Assembly: GCF_033971325.1 (NCBI RefSeq)
Contig: NZ_CP117180.1
Span: 1,060,041-1,124,040 of the forward strand
Reading direction: 5' to 3'
Length of the DNA: 64,000 nucleotides
Source of the DNA: Hydrogenobacter sp. T-2
Lineage (GTDB): Bacteria; Aquificota; Aquificia; Aquificales; Aquificaceae
The position numbers and the translations under genes are program-made. Shown here piece after piece: positions 9,978 through 19,819 of this stretch (the stretch's first letter is position 1; every line of letters begins with the position of its first letter). Below the pieces are notes generated by a model. The model was not told the origin of the DNA. It did not search any database and saw only the letters and a program-made list of their open reading frames with translations.

Positions 9978-10734
9978 CTGGGAGCTGGTTAACCTATTCT
10001 CTTGGAAAGACCTCCTTGACATACTGGCGGTTTCCGCCTTCATATATGGCGTTCTGCATTTTCTTCGCATAACCAGAGGTCTTCAAATCTTTAAGGGAAT
10101 TGTGGTGCTTGCAGGTTTTTGGCTTTTTGCAGAACTTCTTAATCTAAGAGCCCTCTCCTGGGTCTTTGAAAAGCTTTGGACGGTAGGGCTTTTTTCCCTT
10201 GTGGTTATATTTCAACCAGAGATAAGGAAAACCCTCAGCAGGTTAGGTCAAAAAACAGGCATATCTTTTATAAAGCCTGTGGAGGAAAGGGTTGTGGACA
10301 GGGTGGTAAGAGCTTGCTCCTTTCTATCAGATAGGCAAATAGGTGCTCTTATAGTCATTGAAAGAGGACAAAGCGTGGAAGGTGTGGTAGAGGGATGCGT
10401 GCTTATAGACAGCCTTGTATCCGTTGAATTGCTAATTACCATATTCAATCCCATATCACCCCTGCACGATGGTGCGGTAGTGGTAAGAGGAGACAGAGTG
10501 GTATACGCCTCCTGCATACTTCCCCTTTCAAAGTCTGCGGAGCTTCCTAAGAAATATGGAACAAGACATAGAGCTGCCTTGGGTATTGTGGAAGAAACAG
10601 ACGCAGTGTGTGTTGTAGTCTCCGAGGAAACTGGAGAGATATCTCTCGCGGTGGGAGGAAAACTTCATAGAAATCTTGACCCAGAAATACTGAGAGAGCT
10701 ACTTTTCAAGGAGTTGAAAATTGAGAAGGCTTGA
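9964..10734 (+). CDS. cdaA: Diadenylate cyclase (CdaA type)
   Basis: Makes cyclic di-AMP from two ATP. Three hydrophobic segments lie in residues 15-85 (ILAVSAFIYGVLHFL, GIVVLAGFWLFAELL, LFSLVVIF), followed by the DAC domain with LHDGAVV and GTRHRAA, the two nucleotide-binding signatures. It overlaps folP upstream and cdaR downstream, so the three form one transcription unit. In Firmicutes the usual partner is glmM, not folP. Confidence 0.92.
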   Translation: MANFNWELVNLFSWKDLLDILAVSAFIYGVLHFLRITRGLQIFKGIVVLAGFWLFAELLNLRALSWVFEKLWTVGLFSLVVIFQPEIRKTLSRLGQKTGISFIKPVEERVVDRVVRACSFLSDRQIGALIVIERGQSVEGVVEGCVLIDSLVSVELLITIFNPISPLHDGAVVVRGDRVVYASCILPLSKSAELPKKYGTRHRAALGIVEETDAVCVVVSEETGEISLAVGGKLHRNLDPEILRELLFKELKIEKA

Positions 10735-11113
10735 GGTTTTTCTGTTTAGAGATTGGCAATACAAACTTATCTCATTGCTGATGGGCACAATCTTGTGGTT
10801 TTTTGTAACTCTTGGAGAGAGGGTGCCTATGAGTATAGAGAGGAGCATTGAAGTATATAACAAGGAGCAAGGCTACGAATACAAATTGGAAAGGAAGAGG
10901 GCAAGAGTGAGACTAAAAGTCATGGAGAGGTTTGTTACTGAAAATATGATAGAAGCAATCGGCGTAGGTGTAAATGTAAAGGGTATAAAAGAGGGTGAAT
11001 ACACACTAAGAGTAGAAGTTAAGGACATACCTAAATTCCTGATAACCATTGAGAGAATTGAGCCTGAGTTTGTGAAGGTAAAAGTAATAAAAGCCCCCAA
11101 AGGGGGCAATTAG
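10721..11113 (+). CDS. cdaR: YbbR-domain membrane protein, likely CdaA regulator
   Basis: The TTG start at 10721 overlaps the cdaA 3' end by 14 bp, and no ATG fits better. Residues 8-30 form one membrane anchor, followed by one YbbR-like extracytoplasmic domain (RVPMSIERSIEVYN, then LRVEVKDIP, then EPEFVKVKVI). At 130 aa it has a single YbbR repeat, whereas Firmicute CdaR has several. The position directly after cdaA supports a CdaR role by analogy. Confidence 0.75.
   Translation: MRRLEVFLFRDWQYKLISLLMGTILWFFVTLGERVPMSIERSIEVYNKEQGYEYKLERKRARVRLKVMERFVTENMIEAIGVGVNVKGIKEGEYTLRVEVKDIPKFLITIERIEPEFVKVKVIKAPKGGN
11093..11107 (-). terminator. Hairpin terminator for the IscA-type gene
   Basis: GCCCCC-TTT-GGGGGC on the minus strand, followed by a T-rich tract (CTTTTATTACTTTT). 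It lies within the last codons of cdaR, just past the stop of the convergent IscA-type gene. On the plus strand the hairpin is not followed by a T-run, so termination is expected mainly for minus-strand transcripts. Confidence 0.55.
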
Positions 11114-11115
11114 TA

Positions 11116-11460
11116 TTATCCGCAGGAGAAGGAGCTACCGCAACCGCAGGAGCCACTTACGTTGGGATTCCTTATGGTGAACCCACCACCCATAAAGTCC
11201 ATCACATAGTCAAGCTCTGCGTTGTTCACATAGGGCATGGAGAACTGGTCTATAGCAATCCTTAACCCGCCAAATTCAAAAACATTGTCACCTTCTTCTA
11301 TGGTGTCATCAAAGCCCATGGCATACTGAAAACCAGAGCATCCGCCAGGCACAACTCTTATTCTAAGTATGGGCTCTGCTATATTGTTCTCCTGTGCGAT
11401 CCTCAAAACTTCTTGAACCGCCTTGTCCGTAGCAAAGAAATTAAAAGCTACCTTTTGCAT
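11116..11460 (-). CDS. HesB/IscA-family iron-sulfur carrier
   Basis: The 114-aa A-type carrier delivers or binds Fe-S clusters during protein maturation. The family motif is visible as VVPGGCSGFQYAMGF, and the C-terminal ligands as GSCGCGSSFSCG, with the usual CGC pair. An extra Cys (SFSCG) follows that pair. The start at 11460 has an AGGAGGTAG ribosome-binding site. It is a single gene between convergent cdaR and the psiE-like gene. Confidence 0.9.
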   Translation of the reverse strand: MQKVAFNFFATDKAVQEVLRIAQENNIAEPILRIRVVPGGCSGFQYAMGFDDTIEEGDNVFEFGGLRIAIDQFSMPYVNNAELDYVMDFMGGGFTIRNPNVSGSCGCGSSFSCG

Positions 11461-11541
11461 AACACTACCTCCTGTAAGAATTTCTTAAGAATATGATAGC
11501 CTTATGGTGGTCTTTTTCAAGGGGAGGTTATATGACTATTC

Positions 11542-11970
11542 TCATGAAGAGCTTTCCACCTTATGAATAAGCCAGAAGACTATACCCAAGGCTACCAAAA
11601 CCAAAGCGAGGGTTATAAGCTCCTGAACCTTTTCTGGAGATAGGGATACTATAAGCACCTTTCTTATTACTGCTGCGAGAGCAACGCCTACAAAAGCCCT
11701 TATGCTTACCGCTCCTCCTCTTATGTGCTTTATTTCCTCAGACAAAAGCTCAGATATGGCATAGAGGATGAGAACAGAGCCAAGAATGCTCAGACCTCCT
11801 CTTTCAAGAGGCAGTTGTCCCACAAGCACCAAATAAAACTCGTAGACTATCCACACTATGAGAAATAGTCCCACTACTGAAAGTGTGAGAATGATAAAGG
11901 CGTCAAAAACCCAGGCTATGCGTCTTATACTACTAATCAATACGCTTTGGTGTTTTTTTAGCTCCTCCAT
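11542..11970 (-). CDS. PsiE-family membrane protein
   Basis: A 142-aa protein with four predicted membrane helices (about residues 22-48, 60-80, 90-108 and 118-138). The conserved cytoplasmic stretch ELLSEEIKHIRGGAVSIRAF is typical of the phosphate-starvation-inducible PsiE family. Function is unknown. ATG at 11970 is preferred over TTG at 11976. No Pho-box-like repeat was noticed upstream. Confidence 0.75.
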   Translation of the reverse strand: MEELKKHQSVLISSIRRIAWVFDAFIILTLSVVGLFLIVWIVYEFYLVLVGQLPLERGGLSILGSVLILYAISELLSEEIKHIRGGAVSIRAFVGVALAAVIRKVLIVSLSPEKVQELITLALVLVALGIVFWLIHKVESSS

Positions 11971-12013
11971 AGTCAAATATCATAAAGGCTAAAGCTGTGA
12001 GGTTTTATAATTA

Positions 12014-12580
12014 ATGCCTATGGCTATAGACAAGGAAAAAATTAAGCAGGCTATAAGGCTCTTCCTTGAGGGTATAGGAGAAGACCCAGACAGGGAAGGT
12101 CTAAGGGAAACTCCAGACAGGGTTGCCCGTATGTGGGAAGAGTTTGAAAGGCAAAGGGAGTTTAATTTCAAACTCTTTGAGGAGTTTGGCTCTTACAATG
12201 AGATGGTGCTGGTCAAGGATATAACCATATATTCCTTTTGTGAACACCACCTATTGCCCTTTTTTGGGAAAGCCCACATAGCCTATATACCAGATGGAAT
12301 AGTATGCGGTCTTTCCAAGTTGGTTAGAAGCGTGCGAGCTTTTTCTCTAAGACCTCAGGTGCAGGAAAGGCTTACAAACCAGATAGCGGACTTCCTTATG
12401 GAACAGCTAAAGCCAAAGGGTGTGGCGGTGGTGCTTGAAATGGAGCATCTTTGCATGTCCATGAGGGGTGTAATGTCTCCGGGGCATCTTACCGTTACGT
12501 CTGCTCTTAGAGGCTTATTCCTTAGCGATATAAGGACAAGAGAGGAGTTTTTAAAGCTCATAGGCAAGCATTCTCTATGA
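12014..12580 (+). CDS. folE: GTP cyclohydrolase I
   Basis: FolE opens GTP to dihydroneopterin triphosphate for folate synthesis. Visible are the zinc ligands and catalytic region ([18 protein letters not shown], with Cys, His and His), GLSKLVR, and [11 protein letters not shown]. Two ATGs lie 6 bp apart (12014 and 12020). TATAAT at 12006-12011 ends only 2 nt before the first and 8 nt before the second, so the second may be the used start if the transcript is leaderless. It overlaps lpxI by 4 bp. Confidence 0.93.
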   Translation: MPMAIDKEKIKQAIRLFLEGIGEDPDREGLRETPDRVARMWEEFERQREFNFKLFEEFGSYNEMVLVKDITIYSFCEHHLLPFFGKAHIAYIPDGIVCGLSKLVRSVRAFSLRPQVQERLTNQIADFLMEQLKPKGVAVVLEMEHLCMSMRGVMSPGHLTVTSALRGLFLSDIRTREEFLKLIGKHSL

Positions 12581-13359
12581 AGCTGTGTCTGATAGCTGGC
12601 TCTGGAGAACTGCCAAGAGTTTTTCTAAAAAGTGCAATGGAAAAGGGTGTTGAGGTCTTTGTGGCGGGGGTTAAGGGTATAACGGACCTGCAAGCGGACG
12701 AATACTTTCCCTTAGGCAGGATAGAAAGGCTACTCAAAACTCTTGAGAGAAAGGGGATAAAAGACATAGTAATGTTAGGAAAGTTTGAGCATAGTCTCAT
12801 ATTTTCTCACCTTTTGACCCTTGATGAGCTTGCCATAAGGATACTAAGGAAAGCCAAAGATAAAAAGCCTCAGACCCTTATAAAAACGCTCATGGAGGAA
12901 CTTGAGGCTCTGGGTTTTGAGTTTCCAGACCCAAAGCCTTACCTTGAAGAACTTCTTGCACCTGCAGGTAAGATATCTTCCAAAGAACCTTCTGAAGAAG
13001 CCATGGAAGATGGTCTTTGGGGCTTTCCTATAGCAAGACAGATAGCAGACCTTGACGTGGGACAAACTATTGTGGTAAAGGATAAGGCGGTGGTGAGCAT
13101 GGAGGCTATGGAGGGCACTCAAAAGGCTATAGAAAGGGCTGGTGAGCTTGCGGGAAAGGGCTGTAGGGTTATAAAGGTGGCAAGAAGAAGCCAAGACTTT
13201 CGCATAGATGTGCCTACTGTAGGTCCAAAAACCATTGAAGCGATAAAGAAGATAAAAGGAGATACGCTTTTTGTAGAGTCTGGAAAGGTATACCTCTTGG
13301 AAAAAGAAAAGCTCATAAAACTCGCAGACAAGTATGGTATAGCGGTTTATGGGCTTTGA
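12577..13359 (+). CDS. lpxI: UDP-2,3-diacylglucosamine pyrophosphatase LpxI
   Basis: LpxI hydrolyses UDP-2,3-diacylglucosamine to lipid X in lipid A synthesis and replaces LpxH in many bacteria. The 260-aa protein starts [11 protein letters not shown], continues with [14 protein letters not shown], and has the conserved C-terminal domain: [20 protein letters not shown] and [11 protein letters not shown]. It is joined to folE by ATGA and converges on the MsbA-like gene with a 13-bp overlap. Confidence 0.9.
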   Translation: MKLCLIAGSGELPRVFLKSAMEKGVEVFVAGVKGITDLQADEYFPLGRIERLLKTLERKGIKDIVMLGKFEHSLIFSHLLTLDELAIRILRKAKDKKPQTLIKTLMEELEALGFEFPDPKPYLEELLAPAGKISSKEPSEEAMEDGLWGFPIARQIADLDVGQTIVVKDKAVVSMEAMEGTQKAIERAGELAGKGCRVIKVARRSQDFRIDVPTVGPKTIEAIKKIKGDTLFVESGKVYLLEKEKLIKLADKYGIAVYGL

Positions 13360-15002
13360 AGGAAAAACTCTATGGCGGTTTTTGGCTCACCTTGGAATAC
13401 TACCCTACCCTCTTTGAAGACAAAAACCCTATCGCACCTTAGTATGTTGGAAAACCGGTGTGCAACAAGCACCATGGTCTTGTCCTTGAACCTCTCAAAC
13501 AGGTTGTTTAGAACCTCTTCTTCCCTCTTGGCATCAAGGGCGGAGGTAACCTCGTCAAGCAAAAGAACCTCTGGAGACCTCAAGAAAAGCCTTGCAAGAG
13601 CAAGCCTTTGCCTTTCTCCACCTGATAGGCTCTTTGGACTTACCTGTTGGTCAAGGTCCTTTACAAAATCACAACCCGCAAGCCTAAGGGCTTCCCAAAG
13701 CTCTGCCTCGTCCCTGTCTTCTGCAATAAGTAGGTTTTCTCTAACCGTGCCGGGGAAAACAAAGCTGTCTTGAGAAAGAAACAGAAAGAGCTCTCTTAGC
13801 TCCTCCTTCCTTATATGCTTTAACTCAAGCTCGTCTACTTTTACACTTCCCTCGTATGGCACAAAACCTGCCAAAACACGCAAGAAGGTGCTTTTTCCAG
13901 AGCCCGTATCTCCCATTATGCCTATCTTCTCTCCTCTTTTAATAGAAAGGTTTATGTCTTTTAAAAGCTCCACATTTCCAAGTTTTACATTGAGCCCTTC
14001 TACCTGTATGCCTTGCCTTAAGCTCCTAAGAGGGAGACTTCCTTCCTCTTCCTCCTTCAGGTTAAGGACTTCTCTAATTCTCTGTATAACTGGAAGGGAG
14101 GACCTCACCTCCATCACACCCTTTTGAGCCTCCATAAGAGGGTTTTGTAAGAAGATTAGGGCGGTAATGTAGGATATGAAATCTCCAGGGGTTAAGCTAC
14201 CTTCCACAATTCTATATCCACCGTAGAGTATCACCATAGCAACCACAAAGTAGCCAAAGGTGTAGTTAAAAACAGAATTCATGGCAAAGTATAACTCCGA
14301 CTTGAAGCTGGACCTAAAAAGAAGGCTATTGAGCTTTTGGAAAAGAGCCTCAAACATGGACTGAGCCTTAAAGCTCCTTATGCTATCAAAACCCAAAAAG
14401 GAGCTAAAGAGCCTGTCTGTGATGTTGGCATATCCCTCTTGAGCCTTCTTTATGTGTTTGCCCCTTTTTGTGCCAAAATATCTAACCGCAAAGGCAAGAA
14501 GGGGAAGGAGAATAAGAAGGCTCAGGGTAAGAACCCAGTCTCTGTATAGAAGCACTCCAAAGAGAAAAAGCACCGTTATAGGCTCTCTTATGAGCTTTAT
14601 TGCGTAAGAGCCTATTAGGTTTCTGTATAGGTTCATGTCCGATATAACCCTTGACGCAAACTCTCCTGCGGAGATACCCATAAAGGCGGAGTAATCTGCC
14701 CTCATGAGCCTCTCAAAGGCCTCTCTTCTTAACTTTTTCATCTCAAGCTCCGTGTATAGAGAAGAAAAGAGCTTTACTGTAAAGTTTCCCAACTGGGAAA
14801 GAAGCACCAAACCCATTAGGGCTATGACTATCTTTACTATCTGTTCTCCTTCCCTTAGCAGAAAAACCTTATCCACGAGGGATTTCATTAGAAGGCTTAT
14901 GCCTGCGGTTCCAGTGGCTTCAAGTATAGAGCCTACAAGGCTAAGGAGTATAAGATGCCAATAGACCCTAAGACGCCTGATAGCCCACTTGATATTCTCC
15001 AT
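13347..15002 (-). CDS. MsbA-like ABC transporter, permease-ATPase fusion
   Basis: A 551-aa half-transporter. Residues 1 to about 310 form a six-helix ABC membrane domain. Residues 325-551 form the ATPase: Walker A GDTGSGKST, Q-loop FLFLSQDS, signature LSGGERQRLALARL, Walker B VLLLDEVTSALD, H-loop VAHRFS. The architecture matches lipid A flippase MsbA, and the neighbouring lpxI fits a lipid A export role, but a drug or peptide exporter cannot be excluded from sequence alone. Confidence 0.85.
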   Translation of the reverse strand: MENIKWAIRRLRVYWHLILLSLVGSILEATGTAGISLLMKSLVDKVFLLREGEQIVKIVIALMGLVLLSQLGNFTVKLFSSLYTELEMKKLRREAFERLMRADYSAFMGISAGEFASRVISDMNLYRNLIGSYAIKLIREPITVLFLFGVLLYRDWVLTLSLLILLPLLAFAVRYFGTKRGKHIKKAQEGYANITDRLFSSFLGFDSIRSFKAQSMFEALFQKLNSLLFRSSFKSELYFAMNSVFNYTFGYFVVAMVILYGGYRIVEGSLTPGDFISYITALIFLQNPLMEAQKGVMEVRSSLPVIQRIREVLNLKEEEEGSLPLRSLRQGIQVEGLNVKLGNVELLKDINLSIKRGEKIGIMGDTGSGKSTFLRVLAGFVPYEGSVKVDELELKHIRKEELRELFLFLSQDSFVFPGTVRENLLIAEDRDEAELWEALRLAGCDFVKDLDQQVSPKSLSGGERQRLALARLFLRSPEVLLLDEVTSALDAKREEEVLNNLFERFKDKTMVLVAHRFSNILRCDRVFVFKEGRVVFQGEPKTAIEFFLQSP

Positions 15003-15028
15003 GTGAAAGACTATTTTATTAGAGAGGT

Positions 15029-15271
15029 ATGGTAAAGTGGATTGTAGGAATAATTTTGGCTTTTATTTTGATAGACCACCTATGGGTTCACTATGGCGGA
15101 CCCTTATCGGAGAGGCTTAGAGGGCAGTATAGGGAAGAGCTAAAAAAGGGTGCTATTGAGAAGGAGGAGGTTCATCTACAACAATCCTATAGGAAAAGCA
15201 TAATAGACGAAGCTTGGGAGAGGATAAAAAATGTCTTGAAAAAGGAAAACTCTTCTGCGAATAAGCCATAA
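15029..15271 (+). CDS. Small single-span membrane protein, unknown
   Basis: An 80-aa protein with one N-terminal membrane helix (residues 3-20, VKWIVGIILAFILIDHLWV) and then a charged, probably helical cytoplasmic or periplasmic tail rich in Lys and Glu. I recognise no family. ATG at 15029 is preceded by GAGAGG. It ends 12 bp before ribBA and probably shares its transcript. Confidence 0.5.
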   Translation: MVKWIVGIILAFILIDHLWVHYGGPLSERLRGQYREELKKGAIEKEEVHLQQSYRKSIIDEAWERIKNVLKKENSSANKP

Positions 15272-15283
15272 AGGAGGTTCTGC

Positions 15284-16492
15284 ATGGATTTTAAGTTCAA
15301 CACCATAGAAGAAGCCCTTGAGGACATAGCTCAGGGGAAGATGGTTATAGTGGTGGATGACCCAGACAGAGAAAACGAAGGCGACCTTGTTATGGCCGCA
15401 GAGAAGGTAACACCAGAAGCCATAAACTTTATGGCAAAGTATGCGAGAGGACTTATATGCTTGACGCTAACACCTCAAAGGTGCGATGAGCTTGACCTAT
15501 ATCCAATGGCGGTAAGAAACACAGACCCAAAGGGCACTTACTTTTGTGTATCCATAGATGCTCACCCTAAGTTTGGCACTACCACAGGCATATCCGCCTT
15601 TGACAGAGCTATGACCATAAGGCTTGCAGTAAGCCCAGATGCAAAGCCGTCGGACTTTATAAGACCTGGGCATGTGTTTCCTCTTAAGGCAAAGCCGGGG
15701 GGTGTTTTGGAAAGAGCAGGGCATACAGAGGCAAGCGTAGACCTTGCAAGGCTTGCAGGTCTTTATCCTGCGGGTGTTATCTGCGAGATAATGAAAGAGG
15801 ATGGCACAATGGCGAGACTGCCAGACCTTATGGAGTTTGCCAAAAGGTTTGACCTAAAGATAATAACCATAGCGGACCTTATAAGATACAGGCTAAAGAG
15901 GGAGAGGCTTGTTGTCCGTGAGGCTACCGCAAACCTACCCACAAGATATGGCTTTTTCAAGATACATGCATACAAACACATACTTACTGGAGAGGAGCAG
16001 GTAGCTCTTACCATGGGTGAATGGAAGGAAGATGAGCCTGTTTTGGTAAGGGTTCACTCTGAATGTCTCACTGGGGATGTTTTTAAGTCTCTTAGGTGTG
16101 ACTGTAGGGGACAGCTTGAAACCGCAATGGAAATAATAGCCCAAGAAGGCAAGGGAGTGCTTGTATACATAATGGGTCATGAGGGTAGAGGCATAGGTAT
16201 TGTTAATAAGATAAAGGCATACAATCTTCAGGATATGGGATATGATACGGTGGAGGCTAACGAGAAAGTAGGATACCCTGCAGACCTAAGGGATTACGGC
16301 ATTGGTGTTCAGATACTTCTTGACCTTGGTGTGAAAAAGATGAGGCTTTTGACCAACAATCCTCGGAAGATAGTAGCCCTTGAAGGCTATGGTCTTGAGG
16401 TGGTAGAGAGAGTGCCACTCAAACTCCCAGCCTGCGAGCATAATCAGAGATACTTAGAGGCAAAAAAGCTAAAACTCGGACATCTACTCTAA
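15284..16492 (+). CDS. ribBA: Bifunctional DHBP synthase / GTP cyclohydrolase II
   Basis: Both entry enzymes of riboflavin synthesis in one 402-aa chain. Residues 1-205 are the RibB half ([41 protein letters not shown]). From 206 on is the RibA half with zinc ligands in [20 protein letters not shown] and [10 protein letters not shown] strong AAGGAGG site precedes the ATG. The 12-bp upstream gap leaves no room for an FMN riboswitch. Confidence 0.95.
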   Translation: MDFKFNTIEEALEDIAQGKMVIVVDDPDRENEGDLVMAAEKVTPEAINFMAKYARGLICLTLTPQRCDELDLYPMAVRNTDPKGTYFCVSIDAHPKFGTTTGISAFDRAMTIRLAVSPDAKPSDFIRPGHVFPLKAKPGGVLERAGHTEASVDLARLAGLYPAGVICEIMKEDGTMARLPDLMEFAKRFDLKIITIADLIRYRLKRERLVVREATANLPTRYGFFKIHAYKHILTGEEQVALTMGEWKEDEPVLVRVHSECLTGDVFKSLRCDCRGQLETAMEIIAQEGKGVLVYIMGHEGRGIGIVNKIKAYNLQDMGYDTVEANEKVGYPADLRDYGIGVQILLDLGVKKMRLLTNNPRKIVALEGYGLEVVERVPLKLPACEHNQRYLEAKKLKLGHLL

Positions 16493-17470
16493 GGGTAAGA
16501 ATACACTAAAGATGCTCCCTACACCTTCTTTGCTCTGCACCTCTATTTTCCCACCGTGAGATAAGGCTATATGCTTTACGATAGAGAGACCAAGACCAGT
16601 CCCACCTAAGTTTCTTGACCTGGAAGGGTCTACCCTATAGAACCTTTCAAAGATAAAGGGAATATGCTCTTTTGGTATACCTATGCCAGTGTCTTGAACT
16701 TGCAGTTGGACGTATTGGTTTTCTCTTTTGGCTTTAACTTCCACTTTTCCTCCCTCCCTGTTGTATTTTATGGCGTTGTCCACAAGGTTTTTAAGAAGAA
16801 GGAAAAGTTTGTCCCAGTCTCCTTTAACCTTTAGCTCCCTATCTACGGAATTTATAAGGCTTATGTTTCTCTCTTTTGCCTGTGGCTCTAATAGGTCAAA
16901 GACCTCCTCAACTAAGAGCCTAAGGTCCACATCCTCTCTCTTTATTCTTTCCTCACCAGACTCCAACTTGGTAAGTATAAGAAGGTCTTCTACAAGCCTT
17001 CTCATGTCCTCAACACGTTTGAGGGCTTTTTCCAAAAATACTTTTTTCTCCTCCCTGTCCTCCTCTTCGTATAGAGTCTCCAAAAGGCTTTTAAGCACCG
17101 CTATGGGTGTTTTCAGTTCATGAGACACGTTGGCAACAAACTCCCTTCTTGACCTTTCATACCTTCTTAGCTCCGTTATATCCGAAAAACGAACCACAGT
17201 AAGCTCGCTACCTGTAAAGGCATACAGGGTATACTCCCTCTCTTCATGGTCAAAGTTGCAAACCTTGTCCTTTTTCTCTGAGAAGGCTTCCGCAAGACAG
17301 CTCACTACTGTGAGGTTGTTGACGCACTCATAGTAGGGTTTACCTTCAAAGTTTTCTCTTAAAAGCCTTCTTTTCAATAGAAAATCGTTGCCAAAAACCA
17401 CCCTTCCTTCCTTGTCGATAAGCAGATAACCCTCACCCACCTGACTGAGAAATTCCTTAAGAAGGCTCAT
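16484..17470 (-). CDS. PAS-domain sensor histidine kinase (PhoR-like)
   Basis: A 328-aa kinase without obvious membrane helices. Residues 8-100 look like a PAS sensor. HisKA follows with phospho-acceptor His117 in [12 protein letters not shown]. Then comes HATPase_c with an N-box ([13 protein letters not shown]), G1 (QDTGIGIP), F-box ([12 protein letters not shown]) and G2 ([13 protein letters not shown]). The domain order matches the cytoplasmic part of PhoR. No response regulator is adjacent, so the partner is unknown. It overlaps purK by 14 bp. Confidence 0.85.
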   Translation of the reverse strand: MSLLKEFLSQVGEGYLLIDKEGRVVFGNDFLLKRRLLRENFEGKPYYECVNNLTVVSCLAEAFSEKKDKVCNFDHEEREYTLYAFTGSELTVVRFSDITELRRYERSRREFVANVSHELKTPIAVLKSLLETLYEEEDREEKKVFLEKALKRVEDMRRLVEDLLILTKLESGEERIKREDVDLRLLVEEVFDLLEPQAKERNISLINSVDRELKVKGDWDKLFLLLKNLVDNAIKYNREGGKVEVKAKRENQYVQLQVQDTGIGIPKEHIPFIFERFYRVDPSRSRNLGGTGLGLSIVKHIALSHGGKIEVQSKEGVGSIFSVFLPLE

Positions 17471-18539
17471 GGGAATAAAGAAGGTTAACTATCTTCTCAA
17501 GTCTTTCCTCAAGCTCTTGCTCTGTGCTTGCGGTTATGTTTATGTGTCCCATCTTTCTTCTTGGCTTTTTGTCCTTTCCATACCAGTAGAGCTTTGTTCC
17601 CTCAAGGGAGAGAAGGCTTGACAGGTCTATATCTTCTAAGGAGAGCCCTAAGATGTTAACCATGCCTGAGGGTAGTTTAAGCCTTGTTGAACCCAGTGGA
17701 AGACCACATATAGCCCTTAGTAAGTTTTCAAACTGAGAGGTATAGCAAGCATCAAGGCTGTAATGCCCTGTGTTGTGAGGTCTGGGTGCAAACTCGTTTA
17801 TGAGGACCTTACCATTCCAAGTGTAGAAAAACTCCACCGCCAAAAGACCCACAAGGTCTAAATCCTCCATTAGAGACAAAACTATATCCTCTGCCTCTTT
17901 TATGGAAAAACTCCTCGTTTGGTTATAGAGTAAAATCCCTCCCTCGTGGTGGTTTACAGTAAGAGGATAGAGTTTGCTGTTGCCCTTTTGGTCTCTTACA
18001 CCTATGAGAGAAAACTCAAAGCTAAAATCCACAAACCGCTCTATTAGGAACTTCTCTCCTTCAGTATGATTTTTTAGAATGTCCTCCACATCCTCCAAGT
18101 AGTAAACTCTATACTGTCCCTTTCCATCGTATCCTAAACTTTCTGACTTTACCACACAGGGAAGTCCAAAATTCCTTACTTTCTCCCTTAAGTCTTTCCA
18201 ACTTGCGGTGGTAAACTCTGCGGTAGGATAGTCTCTTTTTCTGTAAAATTCCTTTTCTCTTATCCTGCTCCTTTTTGTTTCAAGCACGTTCAAAGAGGGT
18301 GTGGTAAGGTCATAAACCTTTTCTAAAACCTCTTGGTGTATATGTTCAAACTCATAGGTAATAACATCACAAGTTTTTATAAACTCTTCTACCCTATCTG
18401 GTGGAAACCACCTCTCTGATATTTTGCTTGCAGGAGACTTGGGGTCTGGGTCAAGGACAAAAAACTCAAAGCCTAACTTCCTGCCCTCAAGGATGGTCAT
18501 CCAGCCGAGCTGTCCACCACCAAGGATGCCCACACGCAT
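17457..18539 (-). CDS. purK: N5-carboxyaminoimidazole ribonucleotide synthase
   Basis: PurK carboxylates AIR using ATP and bicarbonate. The 360-aa ATP-grasp protein starts GILGGGQLGWMTILEGRKLG and contains VVKSESLGYDGKGQY, GILLYNQ, AVEFFYT and EFAPRPHNTGHYS, all PurK signatures. purE is not adjacent in the window. It probably forms an operon with the downstream histidine kinase (14-bp overlap) and possibly with the upstream flhB cluster. Confidence 0.92.
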   Translation of the reverse strand: MRVGILGGGQLGWMTILEGRKLGFEFFVLDPDPKSPASKISERWFPPDRVEEFIKTCDVITYEFEHIHQEVLEKVYDLTTPSLNVLETKRSRIREKEFYRKRDYPTAEFTTASWKDLREKVRNFGLPCVVKSESLGYDGKGQYRVYYLEDVEDILKNHTEGEKFLIERFVDFSFEFSLIGVRDQKGNSKLYPLTVNHHEGGILLYNQTRSFSIKEAEDIVLSLMEDLDLVGLLAVEFFYTWNGKVLINEFAPRPHNTGHYSLDACYTSQFENLLRAICGLPLGSTRLKLPSGMVNILGLSLEDIDLSSLLSLEGTKLYWYGKDKKPRRKMGHINITASTEQELEERLEKIVNLLYSHEPS

Positions 18540-18548
18540 AAGAAAATT

Positions 18549-18776
18549 TTACTTCCTCAACAGGCTAAAAAGAAGGGTAAGAAGTAAAGAGAAGACTACA
18601 CTCAGTATTATGGAAGTGCCGAGGGGAAAGTAGAAAGTAAAGTTATCCCTTTTTATCACAATGTCCCCTGGAAGTCTTCCGAGCCCAAGGGGAAGTTTCT
18701 CAAAGAAGGTAAGCAGTAATCCCAAGATGAGGAGAACAAAGCCCATTAGCAAAAGCACCTTGCCCACCTCGCTCAT
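18549..18776 (-). CDS. DUF2905 small membrane protein
   Basis: A 75-aa protein with two membrane helices (residues 6-24 and 50-72) and between them the conserved PLGLGRLPGDIVIKRDNFTFY segment, which is diagnostic for the DUF2905 family. Function is unknown. It overlaps the flhB stop by 4 bp (ATGA) and lies 9 bp before purK. Confidence 0.8.
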   Translation of the reverse strand: MSEVGKVLLLMGFVLLILGLLLTFFEKLPLGLGRLPGDIVIKRDNFTFYFPLGTSIILSVVFSLLLTLLFSLLRK

Positions 18777-19819
18777 GCGGTAAGCCTCCTTTTCCTAAAC
18801 ATTATGAAGGCTATAATTTCTGCAACAGCCCTGTAGAACTTTGGAGGTATTTCCTCTCCTACTTCTACCACAGGATACATGGCTCTTGCGAGCTCCTCTT
18901 TCCTTATAACTGGCACACCACTCTCGTTGGCTATGCTAACTATCCTTTCCGCTATAGCTCCCTTTCCCTTTGCTAAAACCTTTGGTGCTTTGTCTCCTTC
19001 TTCAGGGTTGTATCTTAAAGCTATGGCTATGTGTGTAGGGTTTGTGATGACAACGCTTGCCTTTGGAACTTCTTTCATCATCCTACCTCTGGCAAGCTGT
19101 CTCATACGCCTTTTTATGGCAGACTTTATCTGAGGGTCTCCTTCTTGCTGTTTGTATTCTTCCTTTATCTCCTCCTTACTCATCCTTATTCTTCTCTCGT
19201 AATCCCACCTTTTGTAAGCATAATCAAGCAAGGCTATAAGTATTGCAAAAACGCTAAGCACTAAGATTAACTTAAAGGTAAGCCTCAGAGCGTAAAGCAG
19301 GAAACTTGAAGCGTCTTGGGAAGGAGCACTAAAAAGGTTATACAAATCTCCCTTAAGTATGAAGTAGGAAATTACCATAAAAAGGGACACTTTTAGTATA
19401 TTTTTAAAGAGGTCAAAGGCGGTGTTAAGGGAAAAAATCCTCTTTAGACCTTCAAAGGGGTTTAGCCTTTCCCACTTAAACTGGAGAGGTTTTAGGGTAA
19501 ATATAAAGCCAAACTGACCTACATGTGCAAGCACCACAGTAAGCAATGTAATAAGAAATAGTGGCAAAAGCATTCTTGGAAAACGTTGGCTTGCATACTC
19601 AACCGCAGAAGATAGGCTCATAGAAGGGTTATCCACAATAAAATGCACAAAACCTACGACCTCATAAAAGAGATAAGCACCTATAAAAAACAAGACAACG
19701 GTGGACAGAAACACCGTTAAGGAAGATGCGATTTCTGGGCTTTTTGCTACATTTCCCTCTTCCCTTAATTTTTTACGCCTATATGGCGTTGCCTTTTCTG
19801 TCCTATTTTCTTGAGCCAT
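18773..19819 (-). CDS. flhB: Flagellar export apparatus protein FlhB
   Basis: FlhB controls substrate switching in the flagellar type III exporter. The N-terminus ENRTEKATPYRRKKLREEG is the family signature. Four membrane helices occupy residues 30-210, followed by a cytoplasmic autocleavage domain with NPTH in VVITNPTHIAIALRY. The full-length 348 aa contrasts with the C-terminal-only paralogue at 43887-44144. It sits head-to-tail with fliR (stop and start share one base). Confidence 0.95.
   Translation of the reverse strand: MAQENRTEKATPYRRKKLREEGNVAKSPEIASSLTVFLSTVVLFFIGAYLFYEVVGFVHFIVDNPSMSLSSAVEYASQRFPRMLLPLFLITLLTVVLAHVGQFGFIFTLKPLQFKWERLNPFEGLKRIFSLNTAFDLFKNILKVSLFMVISYFILKGDLYNLFSAPSQDASSFLLYALRLTFKLILVLSVFAILIALLDYAYKRWDYERRIRMSKEEIKEEYKQQEGDPQIKSAIKRRMRQLARGRMMKEVPKASVVITNPTHIAIALRYNPEEGDKAPKVLAKGKGAIAERIVSIANESGVPVIRKEELARAMYPVVEVGEEIPPKFYRAVAEIIAFIMFRKRRLTA

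Noticed and set aside
11093-11107. Possible bidirectional terminator between cdaR and the IscA-type gene
   Set aside because: The T-rich tract follows the stem only on the minus strand, and the stem is inside the cdaR coding end, so only minus-strand termination is claimed.
15272-15283. FMN riboswitch in front of ribBA
   Set aside because: Only 12 bp separate ribBA from the preceding gene; there is no room for an aptamer, and no RFN-like sequence was seen.
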